Shown here: piece after piece, positions 13,712 through 25,400 of the stretch
How positions within the stretch are numbered: the stretch's first letter is position 1
How the letters are laid out: each line of letters begins with the position of its first letter
Assembly: GCF_000741285.1 (NCBI RefSeq)
Contig: NZ_JGZE01000001.1
Span: 124,001 to 188,000 of the forward strand
Direction of reading: 5' to 3'
DNA length: 64,000 nt
DNA from: Bifidobacterium mongoliense DSM 21395
Lineage (GTDB): Bacteria > Actinomycetota > Actinomycetes > Actinomycetales > Bifidobacteriaceae
Notes under the pieces: generated by a model
Told to the model about the DNA's origin: nothing
The model's input: the letters and a program-made list of their open reading frames with translations, nothing else
Databases searched by the model: none
Made by a program: the position numbers and the translations under genes

Positions 13712-14911
13712 CTAGTCGATGATCTTGGTCACACGACCGGAGCCGACCGTACGGCCGCCTTCACGGACGGCGAAGGTCAGGCCTTCCTCCATGGCGATGG
13801 GCTGAATCAGCTCAACGGTGAAGGTGGCGTGGTCGCCGGGCTGAACCATCTCGACGCCTTCCGGCAGCGTGATGACGCCGGTGACGTCGGTGGTGCGGAA
13901 GTAGAACTGCGGACGGTAGTTGGAGAAGAACGGCGAATGACGGCCACCCTCATCCTTGGTCAGCACGTAAACCTCACCCTCGAACTTCATATGCGGGGTT
14001 ACGGAACCGGGAGCGGCCACAACCTGGCCACGCTCGACGTCCGTACGGTTGATGCCGCGCAGCAGCAGACCGGTGTTGTCGCCGGCCTCGGCCTCGTCCA
14101 TCTGCTTGTGGAAGGTCTCGATGGAGGTGACGGTGGTCGCGCGGGTCGGACGGATGCCGACGATCTCGACGTTGGTGTTGATCGGCAGCTTGCCGCGCTC
14201 GACACGACCGGTGACCACGGTGCCGCGGCCGGAGATCGTGAAGACGTCCTCGATCGGCATCAGGAACGGCTTGTCCAGGTCGTGGACAGGCGTCGGGATG
14301 TAGTTGTCGACGGCATCCATGAGATCCTTGATGCTCTGGACCCACTTCTCGTGATCCGGGGCATCGTCGTGCAGTGCGCCGTAGGCGGAGGTGCGGATGA
14401 CGGGGCAGTCGCGGTCGAAGCCGTTCTCCTCGAGCAGGTCGCGGACCTCTTCTTCGACGAGCTCAATGAGCTCCTCGTCGTCGACCATATCGCACTTGTT
14501 CAGCGCGACGATGATCTTCGGCACGCCGACCTGGCGGGCGAGCAGAACGTGCTCGCGGGTCTGGGCCATCGGGCCATCGGTGGCGGCGACCACGAGGATC
14601 GCCCCATCCATCTGAGCGGCGCCGGTGATCATGTTCTTGACGAAGTCGGCGTGGCCGGGGCAGTCGACATGCGCATAATGACGCTTTTCCGTCTGGTACT
14701 CGATATGCGCGATGTTGATCGTGATACCGCGCTGCTGCTCCTCGGGAGCGGCATCGATCTGATCGAAGTCATACTCCGGGTTCAGGTCGGGGTACTCCTC
14801 GTGGAGCACCTTCGAGATGGCGGCGGTCAGGGTCGTCTTACCGTGATCCACGTGGCCAATGGTGCCGATGTTGACATGCGGCTTGGTGCGCTCGTACTTT
14901 TTCTTTGCCAT
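13712..14911 (-). CDS. tuf: Elongation factor Tu
   Basis: GTPase that delivers aminoacyl-tRNA to the ribosome. The 399-aa protein has intact G motifs: [10 protein letters not shown] (G1), DCPGHADF (G3) and NKCD (G4). Domains II and III run through GRVERGKLP and [14 protein letters not shown] strong AGGAGGAC ribosome-binding site precedes the ATG. It lies 170 bases downstream of fusA with a long hairpin between them, so it may be served by fusA read-through and by its own promoter (a TACAAT -10-like element lies near 14977). Confidence 0.98.
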   Translation of the reverse strand: MAKKKYERTKPHVNIGTIGHVDHGKTTLTAAISKVLHEEYPDLNPEYDFDQIDAAPEEQQRGITINIAHIEYQTEKRHYAHVDCPGHADFVKNMITGAAQMDGAILVVAATDGPMAQTREHVLLARQVGVPKIIVALNKCDMVDDEELIELVEEEVRDLLEENGFDRDCPVIRTSAYGALHDDAPDHEKWVQSIKDLMDAVDNYIPTPVHDLDKPFLMPIEDVFTISGRGTVVTGRVERGKLPINTNVEIVGIRPTRATTVTSIETFHKQMDEAEAGDNTGLLLRGINRTDVERGQVVAAPGSVTPHMKFEGEVYVLTKDEGGRHSPFFSNYRPQFYFRTTDVTGVITLPEGVEMVQPGDHATFTVELIQPIAMEEGLTFAVREGGRTVGSGRVTKIID

Positions 14912-15019
14912 GTTCTTTTTGTCCTCCTGGACGTTTCGTAGTTCGCCCGTGCCCTAGGCACCAGGCTCCCGCTACATTGTACTGGGTTTCTGGGTTACGT
15001 GCCACAGCGTGCCCTAAAC

Positions 15020-15052
15020 CCAGTCAGCGCTACAGATATTAGCGCTGACTGG
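15020..15052 (-). promoter_or_regulatory. Long hairpin between fusA and tuf
   Basis: Twelve-base arms (CCAGTCAGCGCT and AGCGCTGACTGG) around a 9-base loop, just after the fusA stop. On the minus strand only a short GTTT follows, so it could be a weak terminator or attenuator, or an mRNA-stability element that sets fusA/tuf ratios. Confidence 0.6.
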
Positions 15053-15081
15053 AGACAGGCGCCACCTGCGTGGCAGGCGTG

Positions 15082-17211
<2,130 letters not shown>

Positions 17212-17239
17212 GAGTATTCCTCAGCTCTCTTGTCTCGGA

Positions 17240-17709
17240 TTACCAGCGATAGTGGGCGAAGGCCTTGTTGGCCTCGGCCATCTTGTGCGTGTCCTCGCGA
17301 CGCTTCACCGAGCACCTAGGCCGTTGGAGGCGTCGAGGATCTCGTTGGCGAGACGCTCGGACATGGTCTTCTCGCGACGCTTGCGGGAGAAGTCGGTCAG
17401 CCAGCGCAGCGACAGCGCGTTGGCGCGGTTCGGCTTGACCTCGACGGGGACCTGGTAGGTCGCGCCGCCGACGCGGCGGGAGCGAACCTCGAGGCTCGGG
17501 CGGATGTTGTCCAGCGCGCGCTTGAGCACGGTCACCGGCTCCTGCTCGGTCTTGTCCTTGACCATCTCAAGGGCCGAGTACACGATGTCCTCCGCGATGG
17601 CCTTCTTGCCATCGAGGAGAATCTTGTTGATGAGCTGAGCCACTACGGTCGAGCTGTAGATGGGATCGGGAAGCAGCTGATGCTTTTTTGCGGGTCCTTT
17701 ACGTGACAT
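17240..17709 (-). pseudogene. rpsG: Ribosomal protein S7 with a C-terminal frameshift
   Basis: Small-subunit protein that nucleates the 16S 3' domain and borders the E site. The frame from ATG 17709 is a normal S7 for about 130 residues, but after [10 protein letters not shown] it hits TGA near 17310, giving 134 aa. One base over, the expected tail [18 protein letters not shown]...YRW continues to TAA at 17240-17242. Restoring a single base gives exactly 156 aa, the usual length. S7 is essential, so this is either a sequence error or a real truncation; see findings. Confidence 0.9.
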
Positions 17710-17714
17710 ATCTC

Positions 17715-18086
17715 TTACTTCGCCTTCTTTGCTCCGTACAGGGAACGACCCTGCTTGCGATCCTTGACGCCCTGGGTATCGAGGGCTCCGCGCACGATGT
17801 GGTAACGCACACCGGGCAGATCCTTGACACGGCCGCCGCGCACGAGCACGATGGAGTGCTCCTGCAGGTTGTGGCCCTCACCGGGGATATAGGCGGTGAC
17901 TTCGATGCCCGAGCTCAGGCGCACACGGGCGACCTTACGCAATGCCGAATTCGGCTTCTTCGGGGTGGTGGTGTAAACACGGGTGCACACGCCGCGGCGC
18001 AGCGGGCTTCCCTTCAACGCCAAAGTCTTGGACTTCTTCGACTTTGCCGTACGTCCTTTGCGGACAAGTTGTTCTATAGTAGGCAA
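17715..18086 (-). CDS. rpsL: Ribosomal protein S12
   Basis: Decoding-centre protein, 123 aa, [12 protein letters not shown] to SLYGAKKAK. The streptomycin-determining lysines in [11 protein letters not shown] and [13 protein letters not shown] are the wild-type (sensitive) residues. The start codon is TTG (18084-18086) with a GGAG ribosome-binding site 7 bases upstream. First gene of the str operon, 5 bases before rpsG. Confidence 0.97.
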   Translation of the reverse strand: MPTIEQLVRKGRTAKSKKSKTLALKGSPLRRGVCTRVYTTTPKKPNSALRKVARVRLSSGIEVTAYIPGEGHNLQEHSIVLVRGGRVKDLPGVRYHIVRGALDTQGVKDRKQGRSLYGAKKAK

Positions 18087-18729
18087 CTTCTGATCTCCGA
18101 TTCGTTGGTATCCTCTGTTCGTGAAGCCGCAGCACCGCGACCCACTGTTCCGATAATCGGTTCAGAAGCCACAGTCCACCGGCCCGATGGCCCGCTCTCC
18201 TCCGACGCACATCACTGCACGTCCTCGCCGGATGGCGGGATATCCCCATGCGCACCCCTATCACATAAGAGGCACCATTGGCACACACAACCATTAACAA
18301 TACCATGACCCCGGACCAGCTGCGCCGTGTCTGCGCGGATTGGTGTGGTGATGGCCGGTTGGTGCAGTGACGGCGGGTCGGTGCGGTGACGGCGGGTTGA
18401 TGTGAAGACGACGGATTGATGGGCAATAGCCGACGGCTTCGCCCCTCACCCACTCGATGATCACACCATCGCCGTCACATCACCTGCAGATCGCCACCCA
18501 CGAGATACGAGATAATAGGCAACTGATCGCCACCACCGATGGGCCAACCATCCTGTCACCCCGCCGTCACACCCCTGTCACCCCGCCGCCATATCGCAGT
18601 TCGTGGTTCCCCGTTTCCGCGGACACTCGCGGCTTTCTCCACTCCGACACCTGCCACGGCGTGGCGTTCTAGAACATCGTGTATAGTAATCGTCTGTTGT
18701 GCGAATGTGGGTAACCACGTCGCCGCCAT
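18087..18729. other. Intergenic region upstream of rpsL
   Basis: 643 bases without a convincing gene. It should hold the str operon promoter (minus) and the tRNA-His promoter (plus), though neither could be pinned down with confidence. It contains a degenerate 19-bp tandem repeat (18342-18417) and a C-rich stretch near 18555-18595 with similar GTCACCCCGCC words. Confidence 0.6.
18342..18417. repeat. Degenerate 19-bp tandem repeat, four copies
   Basis: Four abutting 19-base units beginning at 18342, 18361, 18380 and 18399. The middle two are almost identical (GGTGCAGTGACGGCGGGTC and GGTGCGGTGACGGCGGGTT) and the outer two are diverged. No coding frame explains them. Confidence 0.75.
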
Positions 18730-18803
18730 GGTGGATATAGCTCAGCAGGTAGAGCATCTGATTGTGGTTCAGAAGGTCGCGCGTTCGAACCGCGTTATCC
18801 ACC
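18730..18803 (+). tRNA. tRNA-His (GTG)
   Basis: Cloverleaf with the 8-bp acceptor stem expected of tRNA-His (encoded extra 5' G pairing with C73: GGTGGATA/TATCCACC), D arm GCTC/GAGC, anticodon stem TCTGA/TCAGA with loop TTGTGGT (anticodon GTG), and T arm GCGCG-TTCGAAC-CGCGT. CCA is not encoded. Its 3' half from 18761 is the prophage attL, so the tRNA is restored by phage-borne sequence. Confidence 0.95.
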
Positions 18804-18805
18804 CC
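18761..18805 (+). repeat. attL: tRNA-His 3' segment
   Basis: 45 bases identical to 59294-59338. The core starts at the last base of the 5' anticodon stem strand and runs past the 3' end of the tRNA. Similarity continues into the shared downstream terminator on both sides, with mismatches in between. Confidence 0.95.
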
Positions 18806-18813
18806 GCTCCAAA

Positions 18814-18845
18814 CCCCTACAGCCGCAAGGCCTGCAGGGGTTTTC
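18814..18845 (+). terminator. Terminator after tRNA-His (phage-derived copy)
   Basis: CCCCT/AGGGG arms with inner CAG/CTG pairing and a GCAA loop, followed by TTTT. The same element occurs at 59347-59378 behind attR, so the phage carries a mimic of the tRNA terminator as well as the tRNA end. Confidence 0.85.
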
Positions 18846-18950
18846 TCATAGCCGTTTAGCCGTTGTTTTCGCGGAAAGGTGTACACCAAGTGTATACCAA
18901 GATGCAGCGCGGAAAATTGAAGACCGCCCCTCGCCTGCTATCCTGTGGTC

Positions 18951-19058
18951 ATGCTTGACGCCGATGTCCTGCACCACGATTTGGCTGTTTTCGATGCGGC
19001 CTGCCAACGGCTTTACGATGATGGGCTGCTTTCGGAGGAGGTGTCGATGTTGGGTTGA
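18951..19058 (+). pseudogene. Truncated copy of the 20058 small protein gene
   Basis: Encodes 35 residues (begins MLDADVLHHDLAVFDAACQR) closely matching the first 30 residues of the intact 54-aa gene at 20058-20222, then diverges and stops within 5 codons. It is followed directly by an integrase fragment. This looks like a deletion junction in the remains of a related prophage. Confidence 0.7.
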
Positions 19059-19060
19059 TC

Positions 19061-19192
19061 ATGCAGATCGTCGGGCATAGCAGCATAGCCATGGTGGAAC
19101 ATTATCGTCATGCCGACATCACGGAACGACTCAACGCCATGGAAACACTCGACTCGTCACTGAATCTCGCACAAATCGAATGGAAGAAGTAG
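19061..19192 (+). pseudogene. Integrase C-terminal remnant
   Basis: 43 codons reading IVGHSSIAMVEHYRHAD... with the final box of a tyrosine recombinase (GHSS and catalytic tyrosine in EHYRH). It matches the last 42 residues of the intact integrase at 57849 in protein, but the DNA is clearly diverged and the orientation is opposite. It is therefore not a recent copy but a relic of another related element that used the same tRNA-His site. Confidence 0.85.
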
Positions 19193-19210
19193 GCCGCACA
19201 GGGGCCGTGA

Positions 19211-19654
19211 TCAGTTCTTCCGCTCCCAAAGCGCGATCGTCTCCGTAACGTCTTCCTCGTCGTTCTGGACCTCATGGTGGAACAGGGCCGCTATGGCGAA
19301 ATCACCGACATATTCATATGGCGCGCGTTCGCGTGAGCGGGCGAAGGTATACCGACGATTCCCGATACTGCTCGCATCACGCCCACCATCCCAGTGCTCC
19401 AATATGAACGACCTGCCTGTTGGAGCAACAGAAACCAAATCCAGATTCTTCGAATTCTCAGTCAGGAAGACAACCTCGACCGGCGTATCGCCATCACTCT
19501 CGCAAATCGTATACGCAGCATTACGTTGCCCAGCCTCAACCCCCTCCTCAATCTCAACACCCATCCGTCTAAGACCATCGGCCTGCGTTCTCGCCATAAA
19601 ACCGACCTGCGGAACATCAATCCTTACTGCAAATTGTTCATGCTCCAAAGACAT
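19211..19654 (-). CDS. Hypothetical protein (147 aa)
   Basis: No family recognised. Acidic soluble protein with a beta-rich look (VEVVFLTENSKNLDLVSVAP, FILEHWDGG) and no signal peptide or membrane segment. It is the leftmost intact minus-strand gene of the prophage, beyond the lysis terminator. That position is typical of accessory genes expressed during lysogeny, but function cannot be inferred. Confidence 0.65.
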   Translation of the reverse strand: MSLEHEQFAVRIDVPQVGFMARTQADGLRRMGVEIEEGVEAGQRNAAYTICESDGDTPVEVVFLTENSKNLDLVSVAPTGRSFILEHWDGGRDASSIGNRRYTFARSRERAPYEYVGDFAIAALFHHEVQNDEEDVTETIALWERKN

Positions 19655-19752
19655 ATCAGAACCCTTCCATAGACAAGAAACACAACCACAACAAGACTAC
19701 CGCCACTTCCGTTATCATGCTCGCGAACATCCTGCGCAGACTGGATTCCTGA

Positions 19753-20013
19753 TCACCGCCACTTCGTCCGCATCTCCTCCCACATGTAATCGGTGGCACC
19801 GTATCTGAGCACGCTGATGTCATACCTCAGATCAGCCAGCTCGGATGTCAGATGGCTGCGTTCGGTGTCGGGCAATGGTGACGCCAGGAGGTCCAGCAGC
19901 GCATCCTTGCGTGCCTGCATGCGGTTCATCGTCCTGCGTCTGATGATTCGCTCCCGTTTCCATGGCTCCGGCTCATGGCTCATGGCCGCATCATCCGGGA
20001 TATAACCGCTCAT
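19753..20013 (-). CDS. Hypothetical protein, basic with helical C-terminus
   Basis: About 86 aa from the ATG at 20013. A GTG at 20040 would add 9 residues, and neither start has a clear ribosome-binding site. The middle is strongly basic (WKRERIIRRRTMNRMQARKD) and is followed by an amphipathic helix (LLDLLASPLPDTERSHL). No family recognised. Short distance to the 19211 gene suggests co-transcription. Confidence 0.55.
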   Translation of the reverse strand: MSGYIPDDAAMSHEPEPWKRERIIRRRTMNRMQARKDALLDLLASPLPDTERSHLTSELADLRYDISVLRYGATDYMWEEMRTKWR

Positions 20014-20057
20014 ACCCCCATCGTATGGCAACGCCGTCACTCTGATACGCTATCGGT

Positions 20058-20222
20058 ATGACCGACACCGATGTCCTCCACCACGACCTGAACGCCTTCG
20101 ACGCGGCCTGCCAGCGGCTGTATTCGGATGGTCTGTTGTCGGAGGAGACGCTGGTCCGATTGCATGCGGTAGTGCACCGGGAGGCTTGGGAGATGGAAAC
20201 GCTCCGCCATCTTGAGAATTGA
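20058..20222 (+). CDS. Small conserved protein (54 aa)
   Basis: Encodes MTDTDVLHHDLNAFDAACQR...HLEN, a small acidic helical protein. It is believed real because a diverged, truncated copy of the same N-terminus exists at 18951-19058. It is plus-strand and convergent with the lysis operon. Function unknown. Confidence 0.65.
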   Translation: MTDTDVLHHDLNAFDAACQRLYSDGLLSEETLVRLHAVVHREAWEMETLRHLEN

Positions 20223-20238
20223 TATCGTCCTAAACGCG

Positions 20239-20273
20239 AAAAACGCCCCCACCTCCCGTAGGAAGTGAGGGCG
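20239..20273 (-). terminator. Terminator of the lysis/late operon
   Basis: Thirteen-base arms CGCCCCCACCTCC/GGAAGTGAGGGCG around CGTA, then TTTTT on the minus strand, 45 bases after the holin stop. It marks the end of the leftward late transcript and may also stop the facing 20058 transcript. Confidence 0.85.
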
Positions 20274-20317
20274 CTCGACTTGCGTTTTTAGCTGAAACGG
20301 TCACTAACGGCACGATG

Positions 20318-20557
20318 TTACCTGCTGTTGTATTTGACCGAGCTCAGACCGAGCAGTGCGCCGAGGAGCACTCCCACCGCGGTGATGGTGGCGGCCAACT
20401 GGCCGGCGAACGGGATCGACCAGATGCCGCCGAGTCCGACGATGAACGTGGCGAGGGCGGGCATGACGATGATCGCCACCCACTTCAAAACGTCATACAC
20501 GTGGTCGGGCAGGAGGCCCTGCGGACCCTCGGTCGTGTTGGTTGTTTCATCTGTCAT
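20318..20557 (-). CDS. Phage holin
   Basis: 79 aa with two membrane segments (roughly residues 26-46, WVAIIVMPALATFIVGLGGI, and 51-70, AGQLAATITAVGVLLGALLG), a short turn between them and a charged N-terminus. This is the class II holin pattern. It is the last late gene, directly downstream of the endolysin. It is expected to time release of lysin across the membrane. Confidence 0.85.
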   Translation of the reverse strand: MTDETTNTTEGPQGLLPDHVYDVLKWVAIIVMPALATFIVGLGGIWSIPFAGQLAATITAVGVLLGALLGLSSVKYNSR

Positions 20558-20566
20558 GATTGCTCC

Positions 20567-21790
20567 TTAGTAGGCGATGGTTTCGCCGACGTAGATGAGG
20601 TTGGGGTTACCGGACCGGTAGCCGTGGATGGCTCCTATGGGTACGCCGAGACGGCGGGCGATGGCACCGAGGGTGTCGCCGGACCGCACCGTGTACCGAC
20701 GTCCGGAGGATGCCGCCGCACCGCCGCTCGTGCGCAGTGTTTGGCCCGCGTAGATCGTGTACGGTGGCCTCAACCCGTTGAGCGCGGCGATGGCGGGCCA
20801 TGTCTGGGGCCACACCTTGCTCAGGTAGTCGCCGGAACGCACCACATACGAGCCACTCGACGTGACGGCACCGTTGAGACGGCGGTTGACGATGGCCATG
20901 ACCTCCGCATACCGGGATCCGAGCAGCTTCTGACGCTGGGGCTGATTGCCGTACAATCCCTGGATGACCGCCGTCGCCAAAGCGTTCGCGTCACCGGTGG
21001 GCGTGGTGGTCGTTTGCACCGGGGCCACATGGGCGGGCGGCGTCGACGTGGCCGGGTGGGTCACCGTGTCGATGGGCGCGTTGGCGTACTTCGCCCAGGT
21101 CGCGGCGGTGCCGTAGAACCAGTTGACGTCAACGGCGCTGCCGATGCCCGGCACATTGCCCGAGGATGAATACTGCCAGGCTGCCGCGAAGCCCCACGGA
21201 GCCACGCTGTAGGGCACGGCACCGGGGTCGCGCAGACGCTCGCCCGCATACCCGCGCGGATAACCCGCCACCCACAGGCCATAATCGGCGTTCGCGACGC
21301 TCGACCAGTCGGCCATGCCGATAGTGCTCGCGGACATGTAGATCAACGGCTTGGTGCCCCACGCGGCCGCGACACGGTCGAGCCAGCGTTTCGCCCACGC
21401 GACGTTGCTCTTCTGGCCGCCTCCCGGCTCCCAGTCGAGCACCGGCAGGATGCCCTGGCCGACATACCCCTTGGTCTGGGACAGGAACCAGTCGGCCTCC
21501 TGGTCCGCGCTGTTGCCGTATTCGGGACGGGCGAAATGGTAGACGGCGCGACGCACGCCCACCTGCGCGAACCCGGTGAGGGAACAGTCCGCCACGCCGT
21601 CGGTGAAACCAAGTCCCTCGGACACCTTGACGAACGCGAACGCGACGCCGTTGTCCTTGGCGGTGCGGGCACGCTGCTGGGCGACGCAACCCTGATAATT
21701 CGACACGTCGACGCCACTGTCCGCCTGCGCGATACTGGGTGCGATGAGCATGGTCAGCGCGAGCAGCGCACCACCCAACGGTTTGCGCAT
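20567..21790 (-). CDS. Secreted GH25 lysozyme with CW_7-like and two LysM domains
   Basis: Endolysin cutting peptidoglycan. From the ATG at 21790 the 407-aa protein begins with a signal peptide (MRKPLGGALLALTMLIAPSI, then AQA), followed by a GH25 domain with catalytic acids in DVSNYQG and VLDWEPGGG. Around residue 280 is a Cpl-7/CW_7-like repeat (VIQGLYGNQPQRQKLLGSRY). The C-terminus carries two LysM modules (YVVRSGDYLSKVW and YTVRSGDTLGAIARRLGVP). The frame is open to 21832, but the signal peptide favours 21790. A Sec signal suggests holin-independent export, with the holin triggering activity. Confidence 0.93.
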   Translation of the reverse strand: MRKPLGGALLALTMLIAPSIAQADSGVDVSNYQGCVAQQRARTAKDNGVAFAFVKVSEGLGFTDGVADCSLTGFAQVGVRRAVYHFARPEYGNSADQEADWFLSQTKGYVGQGILPVLDWEPGGGQKSNVAWAKRWLDRVAAAWGTKPLIYMSASTIGMADWSSVANADYGLWVAGYPRGYAGERLRDPGAVPYSVAPWGFAAAWQYSSSGNVPGIGSAVDVNWFYGTAATWAKYANAPIDTVTHPATSTPPAHVAPVQTTTTPTGDANALATAVIQGLYGNQPQRQKLLGSRYAEVMAIVNRRLNGAVTSSGSYVVRSGDYLSKVWPQTWPAIAALNGLRPPYTIYAGQTLRTSGGAAASSGRRYTVRSGDTLGAIARRLGVPIGAIHGYRSGNPNLIYVGETIAY

Positions 21791-21901
21791 GGGCCTAGGC
21801 TCTCGCCTATGCCGTGCATGATTGGAAAACACTATATTGCCTCCTGATATACGAAAACCACCCCGATCTGGGGTGGCATGTCTTGGAATGGTTGCCGTGG
21901 G

Positions 21902-22312
21902 TCAGCTGTCGAGCCGTGGGAATTCGGGGCGCATGCCGTCCGGCAAGTGAGGTTTCGGGTGATCCCTCGTGTACGCGATCTCACCCGACTGGCACAACCC
22001 GTCGAGCCAGTGCATGAGCTCACGGAGATAGCGGGTACGTTCCAGATCCCGGTCCTCGAACCGGTGCTCCTCCTTGCGCAGGCGGTCGTTATCGGCGAAC
22101 AGGCGCTTGAGTTTATCGTCCTGCTTGTCGATCTCCTCCTGCATCCTGCCCTGCGCGGACGCGAGCTCATTGTAGGCGTGCGCGAGGTTGCCTCGGTGGG
22201 CTCCCACGATGTTGAGCACGCCCGCCACGAGTCCCCCCACCACCACGCCGATCAGGCCGATGAGGGCGACCGTGACGTCCTTGTCGAGGGATGATATCCA
22301 TTGCGCCACCAT
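21902..22312 (-). CDS. Membrane-anchored coiled-coil protein of the lysis module
   Basis: 136 aa: one membrane segment (VALIGLIGVVVGGLVAGVLN, residues about 14-34), then a long charged coiled-coil region (NELASAQGRMQEEIDKQDDK and onward) and a hydrophilic tail. Small proteins of this layout lie between tail fibre and lysin genes in many actinophages. It could be a second holin or a spanin-like accessory; the sequence does not decide. Confidence 0.7.
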   Translation of the reverse strand: MVAQWISSLDKDVTVALIGLIGVVVGGLVAGVLNIVGAHRGNLAHAYNELASAQGRMQEEIDKQDDKLKRLFADNDRLRKEEHRFEDRDLERTRYLRELMHWLDGLCQSGEIAYTRDHPKPHLPDGMRPEFPRLDS

Positions 22313-22409
22313 GAACTCCTATCAGGTTAACGTGTCCGGGAAGATGAACGTGCCACCGGCCCACTGATGTCATTCTCGGACGCCTCTTCGTGTCTGTGGT
22401 TCATGGCGG

Positions 22410-25400
22410 TTACATGGCGAATATGCGGAAATACTGTGACAGTGTTCGCTTCGGAGAGAAGAGGGACCACCTGGCGTCGAGGCCGGTGAACAGTTCAGGT
22501 TTGCTGTCATAATCGCGTGAGTAAAGTTTCCCGGAAATGTTGATGCCATCATCACTATCCTCCACATACACCATCTGCGAGCAAACCATGTTACCAATGC
22601 CTTTCGATGGCATGGGAAAGTTCATCAGCCAAGTGTCCATGATCGTGCCGTCCGGCCTAAAGGCGTTCATGTCGAGGTGGTATTCCTTGCCGGCACCGTT
22701 GGTGCGTATGTATGCTTCGACAAGATACCATCCGCTTGACATGCTGAAATTGAATGTTCCTTGCAGATAACCGTCTCCACTGGTAGATACGCCGGTCCAA
22801 TCGTTTTCCCAGTTGAACACGCATCTTTTCTTCGACGTCAAATCATGCTTGTTAGAGTGTATTTCAACTGCTTCTTTGGTCACCGGGTCAATCTGAAAGA
22901 TATCTGTCGCCACAATAGCAACGTAGGGATTACCTTTGGAGTTTACACGGGCCTCCACGGTGGCGTACTTGCCGTTGCCTGTTCCGCCGGAAGCCATGAG
23001 CGTGGCCGACTGCCCATCTTTACCCGAGCGCACGTCGACCCTCGCAACATTTTTGTCGAGGTTATCTGCATCCATGGCCGATACGAGAGCACCCTGAGCA
23101 CCCGCTCCATCACCAAGCGATTGAAGCTGCACGTTTGCCACCTGGGGATTTTTGGAGTCCTTCATTCCAGAGGTCATTATCGAGCCAGTATAGTTTCCGG
23201 CCGTAGTCCCATGAATACCGCCAATAAAAGGTGATTTTTCGGATGAGTGGCTTTCAAACGCAATATAACCATCTACATTTATATTTGCATCATTCGGGAT
23301 GCCAATATCGTCATAGTCGCTGTCGATGATGACCCTTGAAACAGACTTGTCACCTGAATAGAATTTTCCGATCATCGAAACATCACCAGTCGTAGCATCT
23401 ATTCTGAAGGTTGTCGAACCCTTGGAATCATATCCCGTGATCCCTGAACTATCCATTTTCACTCGAGCACCACTGGAAGCGGTCTGGAACAGGCCGGACG
23501 TGACGATGGCAGCAGCGACGCTCCCCACGTCAAGCTTGTCGCCGGTAATGGTTTGAGCCGCGATTTTGATTGCAGTGACCGCGTTCGAGGTGAGTAGGTC
23601 GGTGGTGATGGCACCGTTGGCGATCTGCGTGGTGCCCACTGATCCTGCTACGAGAATCTCGTTAGCCACAACGAGATAATCCACGAACGCGCTGCCGTTC
23701 CACACTTGGATTCCCGTGACATGCTTAGAGTTGTCCAACTGGAACCATAGGTCACCGGGCACCAGCCCCGTATGTGCCGGTTCGCTGGCTGCCGAGAATA
23801 TCTTGTTTTTACCGTCAGCCGTAGTCTTAGCTAACTGCGCGGCAGTTTCGGCAGCGGCGGAATACTGATACGAGGAATCGAGAACCACTGGCGTGTAGGA
23901 GACTTGGCCGTTGGAGTACGTGACTTTCCGTGTCGTGTATAGATTCTGGTCACGCGCATACTCGGGCTCTGACGGCACCCATGGCGATGGCGGTGTAGCC
24001 ACTGTGGGCGTTGCCGGAGCAGACGTTCCCAGCGCCCAGTATGGGGTTATCGCGCTCACGCTCACGCCATCACTGCCAGCGGCTCCCGTAGCACCCGTAT
24101 CTCCTATTTTCCCGACCGAATACGCGGTCTCGTTCATGCCATCCGTATACGTGAAAACGGTGCGAGTCCACACATACATGCCAGCACTAGCGTTGGGCGG
24201 CGTCGCCTGCCAGCCGTCTGACGGGGCCGACGTGCCTGACGGTGAAGAAGCGTAGGAAATCACGCTTGATCTGATACCTACTCCATCCTTTCCCGGCACG
24301 CCATCGGTACCGCTATTGCCATCCCTGCCGATGTGAGAGGTGGAATACGCTGTCTCGGACGTGCCATCCGTGTACTGCCAGACGGTACGGGTCCACAGCC
24401 AGTCACCCGGGGTGACGGCAGGCACCGACACGCTCCATGATCCGGCGGGCGCGGTGGTACCACTCGTGCCGGGCTGATAGGTCACCGTCGTACTCGTGAC
24501 GCCGACGCCATTCTTTCCCGGCGTACCATCAGCACCACGGGCACCAGGATCACCCTTCGCGCCCGTAGCACCCGTATTGCCTGTCATGACCACAGGGTCA
24601 GTGGTGGTGTGATCGCCACTGCCATACGTGACAATGGTACGCACCCAGATGTATCTACCAGCGACCCATGCCGGCGCAGTCTCACTCCACCCTGTCGGGG
24701 GAGCAGTCGTCGGATCGGCAGTCTGCGCATACTGAGGCACATAGCTCGTCACCCCATTCTTCTGGGAGGACTGCGCCACGCTTGTGGCTTGGCCGGCCTT
24801 ATCGAGAGCTGACTGTGCGTCGGCCTGCGCCTTCCGCACCTCAGAAGCATCAACAGCGCTCTGCACCACCACGGTCACGGGATCAGACGCTACTGACGCG
24901 TTAGGTGCTGACGAGCCATCGGCAGCATGCGCGTCATCGTAGGCGATAGCCGTGATGGTAACCGTGTCCCCTGCGGTGAGTTCGGCAGCCGTTACCTTGC
25001 CGGCAGCCTTGAGCTGTCCCATGGCCACCGTCTTCGACCCGTCCACGGCCGTAAACCGCACATGGTCGAAATCGGCGGGAATACCGCCATCCAACGTGCC
25101 ATCCCATGACACCCAGACCGCACCATTATGCGACTCGGCGGTAATACCGAGAGGCTTCCCCGGCGCAGTCGTATCCCCTACCCATGTCGCGACCCCCGTA
25201 TCGCCAGCGCCAGCGCCCATGATCGTGGACGTGCCATCGGAGTTAGGAATCTCAACCGTTCCCGCATTACCAGTCATTTGACGAGATGCGATCTTGACCG
25301 CCGCGTTCGCCGTATCCAACGCTACTGTCACATTATCTTTGCGCGTGATATCCGGGTGAAAAGCCAATTGAAAACCTCCTAAAAAAAGTGCGTCCATCAC

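Noticed and set aside
18342-18417. CRISPR or coding repeat
   Set aside because: Units abut directly with no spacers, and no open frame uses them.
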